64,000 nt of DNA. Source: JBBROS01 sp963752225. Lineage in GTDB: Bacteria > Pseudomonadota > Alphaproteobacteria > Acetobacterales > Acetobacteraceae. The position numbers and the translations under genes are program-made. The notes under the pieces were generated by a model. The model was not told the DNA's origin and made no database searches. It saw nothing but the letters and a program-made list of their open reading frames with translations. Positions 59,686 through 64,000 of this stretch are shown piece after piece (within the stretch, counting starts at the first letter, position 1; every line of letters starts with the position of its first letter). The DNA is taken from NCBI GenBank assembly GCA_963752225.1, contig CAVVXS010000009.1, positions 868,001 to 932,000 of the forward strand. The letters run 5' to 3'.

Positions 59686-60558
59686 CTGAAAGCACCGGCC
59701 TTCGATTATGTTCGCGCCGGCAGCGTGGCCGAGGCGATCGAGCTGCTCGGGCGCCATGGCAGCGACGCCAAGCTGATCGCCGGCGGGCAAAGCTTGTTGC
59801 CGGCGCTGAACCTGCGCCTGTCGACGCCGGCCCTGCTGATCGATATCGGCCGGCTCGCGGCACTGCGCGGGATTACGGCCGGCGACGGCGGCCTGCGGAT
59901 CGGCGCCAATACGACCCATGCCGAGCTTGCCGCCTCGGCCGATGTCGCCCGGCTCGCGCCGATGCTGACCCGAGCCATCGCCCACGTCGCCCATCCCGCG
60001 ATCCGCACCCGCGGCACGATCGGCGGCAGCCTCGCCAACGCCGACCCGGCGGCCGAGCTGCCGGCCTGCGCCCTGGCGCTCGGCGCCCGCATCGTCGCCC
60101 AGGGGCCGGGCGGCGCGCGCACGATCTCGGCAGACGCCTTCTTCACCGGCCTGTTCGAGACCGCGCTGGCCCCCGACGAGATCCTGACGGCGATCGAGCT
60201 GGACCCGGCCCCACCCGGCGCCGCCTGGGGGTTTGCCGAATTGTCCCGCCGCAGCGGCGACTACGCCATGGTCGGGCTGGCCGCGCAGGCGGTGCCGGAT
60301 GCGGCGCCCCGGCTCGCCTGGTTCGCGGTCGGCCCTCGCGCCGTGCTGGCACCGCAGGCTGCCGCCGCGCTCGCGCCCGGAATTACGCCCGCCACGATCG
60401 CTGCCGCTTGCGAGGCGCTTGCCGAGGACCTCGAGCCGCATGGCGACCTGCAGGCCAGCCCGGCGACACGGCTGCATCTCGCCCGCGTGCTGTTGCGCCG
60501 GGTCGTGGCGCCTTGGGGGGCGCCTTGGGAGGCGCCCGGGGCCGCGGTGGCGGCATGA
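59686..60558 (+). CDS. molybdenum hydroxylase, FAD-binding medium subunit
   Basis: This is the FAD subunit of a xanthine dehydrogenase/CO dehydrogenase-type hydroxylase, 290 residues. It begins KAPAFDYVRAGSVAEAI after its start codon; AKLIAGGQSLLPALNLRL and the second flavin loop TRGTIGGSLANADPAAELPA (20 residues) are diagnostic. The start looks to be CTG 59686, with AGGGGGAA five bases upstream and the family's usual first residues immediately after. A TTG at 59659 is in frame but lacks a ribosome-binding site and would add nine unmatched residues. It overlaps the small subunit by 4 bp. Confidence 0.88.
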   Translation: MKAPAFDYVRAGSVAEAIELLGRHGSDAKLIAGGQSLLPALNLRLSTPALLIDIGRLAALRGITAGDGGLRIGANTTHAELAASADVARLAPMLTRAIAHVAHPAIRTRGTIGGSLANADPAAELPACALALGARIVAQGPGGARTISADAFFTGLFETALAPDEILTAIELDPAPPGAAWGFAELSRRSGDYAMVGLAAQAVPDAAPRLAWFAVGPRAVLAPQAAAALAPGITPATIAAACEALAEDLEPHGDLQASPATRLHLARVLLRRVVAPWGAPWEAPGAAVAA

Positions 60559-61025
60559 CCCCGCTCCGGCTGACGGTGAACGGCGAGGCGATCGAAGCCG
60601 CGGTGGCGCCGCGGACGCATTTGGCCGATTTCCTGCGCGACACGCTCGGCCTCACCGGCACCCATCTCGGCTGCGAGCACGGCGTATGCGGCGCCTGCAC
60701 CGTGCGGCTCGACGGCGGCATCGTGCGCGGCTGCCTGGTGCTCGCCGTGCAAGCCGAGGGCTGCGCGGTCGAGACGATCGAGGGGTTGTCCGACCACGGC
60801 GAGATCGCCGACCTTCAGGCCGAGTTCGCCCGCCGCAACGCGCTGCAATGCGGGTTCTGCACGCCGGCGATGCTGCTGACCGCGCAAGACCTGCTGCTGC
60901 GCGACCGGGAACCGGACCGGGACGCGATCCGCGAGCACCTGTCCGGCAATTACTGCCGCTGCACCGGCTACCAATCCATCGTGGACGCGATCGAAGCCGT
61001 CGCCGCCGCCCGGCGCGGCACGTGA
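60555..61025 (+). CDS. molybdenum hydroxylase, 2x[2Fe-2S] small subunit
   Basis: This 156-residue iron-sulfur subunit has a plant-type [2Fe-2S] centre (CEHGVCGACTVRLDGG with a later GCLVLA). A second, helical cluster domain follows (QCGFCTPAMLLTA and GNYCRCTGYQSIV). It transfers electrons from the molybdenum centre to FAD. The start ATG lies in the medium-subunit stop (ATGA) and the end overlaps the large-subunit start (GTGA). Confidence 0.94.
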   Translation: MTPLRLTVNGEAIEAAVAPRTHLADFLRDTLGLTGTHLGCEHGVCGACTVRLDGGIVRGCLVLAVQAEGCAVETIEGLSDHGEIADLQAEFARRNALQCGFCTPAMLLTAQDLLLRDREPDRDAIREHLSGNYCRCTGYQSIVDAIEAVAAARRGT

Positions 61026-63415
61026 GCGGCCTGTCCCCGCTCGACCGGCCGAACGCCTATATCGGTCGCGCCGTGCCGCGGCCGAACCTCGGCCGCCTGA
61101 CCCAGGGCCGCGCCAGCTATGTCAGCGACCTGCTGCTGCCGCGCATGCTGCACGCCGCGTTCCTGCGCTCGCCGCACGCGCATGCGGCGATCGTCTCGGT
61201 CGAGACCGGGGACGCCCGTGCCCTGCCCGGCGTGGCGGCGGTGTTCACCGGGCCGGACCTCGCGCCCCACTGCTCGCCCTGGGTCGGCACGCTCACGCAT
61301 TTGGCCGGGCTGAAATCGGCGCCGCAGCATCCGCTCGCGATCGACCGGGTGCGCTGGCAGGGCGAGCCGGTGGCCATGGTGGTGGCGTCCAGCCGCGCAA
61401 TCGCCGAAGACGCCGCCGAGCGCATCCTGATCGAGTACGAGCCGCTGCCGGCGGTGGTCGACATGCACGCGGCGCTCGACCCGGCGGCGCCGGTGATCCA
61501 CCCGGAGCTCGGCGACAACCTGGCCTGGGAGCGCCGGATCGACGCCGGCGATGCCGATGCCGCCTTCGCCGCCGCCGACGAGATCGTCGCCGCCACGTTC
61601 CGCTTCGCCCGCCACACCGGCGTGCCGCTCGAGGCGCGCTCGATCGTCGCCGACTGGAACGAGGGCGAGCAGCGCTTGACGGTGCACCAGGGCAGCCAGG
61701 CTCCGCACATGATGCAGAACCTGTTCGCCAAGCACCTCGGCCTCGAGGAGCACCAGGTGCGGGTCGTGTGCCGCGACGTCGGCGGCTCGTTCGGGATCAA
61801 GATCCACGTCTATGGCGACGACATGGCGACCGCCGCCGCGAGCCGCATCCTGCGCCGGCCGGTGAAATTCGTCGCCGACCGGTTGGAAAGCTTCGTGGCC
61901 GATATCCACGCCCGCGACCACGAGGTGCATGGCCGCGCCGCGGTCATGCGGGACGGACGCATCACCGCGTTCGCGATCGACGACCTGACCGGCGTCGGCC
62001 CGTATTCGATGTATCCGCGCACCTCCGCGGTGGAAGCGAACCAGGTGCTGAACCTGGTCGGCGGGCCGTACGCCTGCCCCAACTACCGGGCGCGGGGCCG
62101 GGTCGTTTATCAGAACAAGGCGATGATGTCGCAATACCGCGCCGTCGGCCATCCCATCGCCACCGCCGTCACCGAGGGGCTGGTCGAGCTCGCCGCCCGC
62201 CGGATCGGCATGGACCCGGTCGAGATCCGCCGCCGCAACCTGCTGCGGGACGACGCCTATCCCTGTGCCTCCGCGGCCGGGCTGCGGTTCGAGGCGCTGT
62301 CGCATCACGCGAGCCTGGATAAGCTGCTGGCGATGATGGACTACCCCGCCCTGCGCGCCGAGCAGGCCGGGCTGCGCGCGCGCAGCGTCCATCGCGGCAT
62401 CGGCTTTGCGAGCTTCATCGAGATCACCAACCCCGGACCCGGCTTCTATGGCGTCGGCGGCGCCCGCATCTCCGCCCAGGACGGGGTGACGGTCCGGCTC
62501 GACGCCGCGGGCTCCGTGGTGGTGCAGGCGAGCGTCACCGAGCAGGGCCAGGGGACGGAAGCGATCCTCACCCAGATCGTGGCCGAGACGCTCGGGATGC
62601 CGATGGCGCGGGTGCGGGTGCAGCTCGGCGACACCGACGTGACGCCCTATGGCGGCGGCACGTGGGCCTCACGCGGGGCCGGCATCGGCGGCGAGGCGGC
62701 GCTGCAAGCCGGACGGGCGCTGCGCGACAACATCCTCGGCCTGGCCGGCGCCATGCTGCAGGCCGACCCGGCGTCGCTCGACTTGCGCGACGGCGCCGTG
62801 ACGGACGCCGCCGATGGCCGCGAGCGGCTGGCTGTCAGCGAGCTGGCCCGCATCGCCTATTTCCGGCCCGACACCTTGCCGCCCGGCGTCCAAGCCGAGC
62901 TGATCGCGGCCCGGCACTACGTCCCGCGCGAGTATCCGTTTGCGTTCACCAACGGCGTCCAGGCCTCCTATCTCGAGGTGGATACGGAGACCGGGTTCAT
63001 CCGGCTGCTGCAGCACTGGGTCGTCGAGGATTGCGGCACCGTGCTGAACCCCATGCTGGTGGACGAGCAGATCCGCGGCGGCGTCGTCCAGGGCCTAGGC
63101 GCGGCGCTGTTCGAGGAATGCTGTTACGACGACCAGGGCCAGATGCAAAACGCCAACATGGCCGACTATCTGGTGCCGATGGCGGCCGAGATGCCCGACA
63201 TCGCCGTCGCCCATGTCGTCTCGCCGACCCGAGAGGGCGCGCTGGGCGCCAAGGGGGCCGGCGAGGCGGGAACGGCCGGCGCCGCGGCGTGCGTGCTGAA
63301 CGCGGTCAACGACGCCCTGGCACCCTTGGGCGCGGTGCTGACCGCGGTGCCGCTCACGCCGGAAGCCGTGCTGCGAAGCCTTGGTTGCTCGCAGATGTCG
63401 CCTGACCGCATCTGA
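61022..63415 (+). CDS. molybdenum hydroxylase, molybdopterin-binding large subunit
   Basis: This 797-residue catalytic subunit begins at GTG 61022. It contains RDVGGSFGIKIHVYGDD, the conserved Moco contact region, SVTEQGQGTEAILTQIVAET and the base-catalyst Glu in GAKGAGEAGTAGAA. The active-site loop reads MSQYRAVGHPIA. It lacks the AYxCSFR motif of true CO dehydrogenase and differs from the usual AYRGAGR of form II. The substrate is therefore an unknown aldehyde or N-heterocycle, which would be hydroxylated with water as oxygen source. Confidence 0.93.
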   Translation: MSGLSPLDRPNAYIGRAVPRPNLGRLTQGRASYVSDLLLPRMLHAAFLRSPHAHAAIVSVETGDARALPGVAAVFTGPDLAPHCSPWVGTLTHLAGLKSAPQHPLAIDRVRWQGEPVAMVVASSRAIAEDAAERILIEYEPLPAVVDMHAALDPAAPVIHPELGDNLAWERRIDAGDADAAFAAADEIVAATFRFARHTGVPLEARSIVADWNEGEQRLTVHQGSQAPHMMQNLFAKHLGLEEHQVRVVCRDVGGSFGIKIHVYGDDMATAAASRILRRPVKFVADRLESFVADIHARDHEVHGRAAVMRDGRITAFAIDDLTGVGPYSMYPRTSAVEANQVLNLVGGPYACPNYRARGRVVYQNKAMMSQYRAVGHPIATAVTEGLVELAARRIGMDPVEIRRRNLLRDDAYPCASAAGLRFEALSHHASLDKLLAMMDYPALRAEQAGLRARSVHRGIGFASFIEITNPGPGFYGVGGARISAQDGVTVRLDAAGSVVVQASVTEQGQGTEAILTQIVAETLGMPMARVRVQLGDTDVTPYGGGTWASRGAGIGGEAALQAGRALRDNILGLAGAMLQADPASLDLRDGAVTDAADGRERLAVSELARIAYFRPDTLPPGVQAELIAARHYVPREYPFAFTNGVQASYLEVDTETGFIRLLQHWVVEDCGTVLNPMLVDEQIRGGVVQGLGAALFEECCYDDQGQMQNANMADYLVPMAAEMPDIAVAHVVSPTREGALGAKGAGEAGTAGAAACVLNAVNDALAPLGAVLTAVPLTPEAVLRSLGCSQMSPDRI

Positions 63416-63494
63416 GTTCATTATCTTACACATATTAACTTGATGGTGACGAGCGCGGCGCTAAAGCGAACCAACAGGTCAGGGCGCACGTCGC
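63416..63494. promoter_or_regulatory. AT-rich gap before the right-edge gene
   Basis: This 79-bp gap is AT-rich in its first half (TTCATTATCTTACACATATT), which fits a promoter for the next gene. No terminator hairpin is seen for the hydroxylase operon. Confidence 0.3.
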
Positions 63495-64000
63495 GTGCTC
63501 ACGGGTTCGGAGTTTCCGCTCGAGGAAGTGGTCGTAAACCGCCGCAAGCAGGTTGTGTTTCGGCTGGGCATTTGCGTCGTCACTGCGGGCTGCTATGCGC
63601 CCCTGCTCGGCGTTGCGCGGATGTTGCTCTGGGCTTGTACGTATGCCGGCCTGCAGGCGGTCGAATGGCTGTGCTTCAACGCAAACCGTCCGTTGTTCCC
63701 GGCCCTCGACCGCCGTGGCCGGGCCGTTGCGCTGGCGCTGCTGGCTTTGAACAGCGCGGTGTTTGGCGGCTTCTCCATACTGGAGTCGGTCGAACTCGGC
63801 CCTTGGGGCCAGGTCTGCGCGGCATATCTGCTCGCCGGATCGATCCTGAACACGGTGTTGACCACGATCGGCTGCCGCAGCGCATTTGCGGCGTCGCTGC
63901 TTCCTTTTCTGGCCTACATGATCCTGCTGCCGGTGCGCACGCTCGTGCAGCCGGACGGTCCGAGCGGCTTCGTTGTTGTCGGCGCGACGCTTGCCGGTGC
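63495..64000 (+). CDS. polytopic membrane protein, N-terminal part, runs off the window
   Basis: An open frame from GTG 63495 continues to the right edge with no stop. The first in-frame stop upstream is at 63462-63464. The product starts VLTGSEFPLEEVVVNRRKQV and then has several hydrophobic segments (LGICVVTAGCYAPLLGVARM, ALALLALNSAVFGGFSI, SLLPFLAYMILLPV) separated by short loops. This resembles the membrane sensor part of some histidine kinases or diguanylate cyclases, but no catalytic domain is visible yet, so the assignment is a guess. No clear ribosome-binding site precedes the GTG. Confidence 0.6.
   Translation, partial: MLTGSEFPLEEVVVNRRKQVVFRLGICVVTAGCYAPLLGVARMLLWACTYAGLQAVEWLCFNANRPLFPALDRRGRAVALALLALNSAVFGGFSILESVELGPWGQVCAAYLLAGSILNTVLTTIGCRSAFAASLLPFLAYMILLPVRTLVQPDGPSGFVVVGATLAG

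Noticed and set aside
61022..63415. CO dehydrogenase (coxMSL)
   Set aside because: The large subunit lacks the AYxCSFR loop of true CO dehydrogenases; only the general molybdenum hydroxylase family is supported.

Overview
The window is about 64 kb of high-GC DNA, densely coded on both strands, with genes often joined by ATGA or GTGA overlaps. A DUF1127 protein, MlaA/MlaC, RecR, PrmA and the overall gene content suggest an alphaproteobacterium. The Acetobacteraceae/Rhodospirillales are my best guess, but that is inference from gene content and not a phylogeny.

Left part (1-22.5 kb): mostly housekeeping genes. A truncated SDR is followed by a membrane hybrid histidine kinase whose last codons run antisense into a tRNA with anticodon CAU, then inorganic pyrophosphatase and recR. 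A complete 875-bp IS5-family (IS427-like) element at 4928-5802 is flanked by a TA duplication and has split a DUF3574 lipoprotein gene. Removing the element restores the reading frame exactly. Then come an SDR, a 2-hydroxyacid dehydrogenase homologue, a DUF1127 gene with a UUCG terminator, aminopeptidase P, a YqaA-like membrane protein, a tightly overlapped run (racemase-like, 3-methyladenine glycosylase-like, two GT2 glycosyltransferases), a solute-binding protein, a single-domain globin, prmA, uvrD, metF, mlaA and mlaC.

Middle part 1 (22.5-33.8 kb): an aryl-polyene/xanthomonadin-type biosynthetic locus, transcribed leftwards. It holds an ACP, an acyl/aryl-activating ligase (carrying a +1 frameshift), a hotdog dehydratase, a LolA-like carrier, an MMPL exporter, a ketosynthase, a chain-length factor, a second dehydratase, a ketoreductase, a flavin-dependent halogenase-like protein and an Hsp70-like (YegD-type) protein. 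A divergent COG4648 membrane protein starts upstream of the ACP. The halogenase-like protein keeps the GWxWxIP motif and a candidate catalytic lysine, so the product may be a halogenated polyene pigment.

Middle part 2 (35.1-46.8 kb): a complete rightward respiratory operon. It encodes Alternative Complex III (ActABCDEF), an unassigned one-TM protein, a SCO1 copper chaperone and a caa3 oxidase (subunit II fused to cytochrome c, subunit I of the A2 YS-motif type, subunits III and IV). Almost every junction is a 4-nt overlap. The locus probably makes a quinol:oxygen oxidoreductase module in which ACIII feeds the caa3 oxidase directly.

Right part (46.8-64 kb): accessory metabolism. A peptide/nickel-type ABC importer lacks ATPase genes and carries a REP-like inverted hairpin pair between the binding protein and permease genes. 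Next are a PEP-CTERM protein, a cluster around a divergent promoter (SDR, ketopantoate-reductase-like, creatininase-like; amidohydrolase_2, glutamine-synthetase-like, cysteine hydrolase), a cyclase-family hydrolase, a VOC protein, and a three-subunit molybdenum hydroxylase. The amidohydrolase/GS-like pair looks like a split form of the FluG/NodGS fusion. Together these genes suggest uptake and breakdown of an unidentified nitrogenous, possibly cyclic, compound. A membrane protein runs off the right edge.
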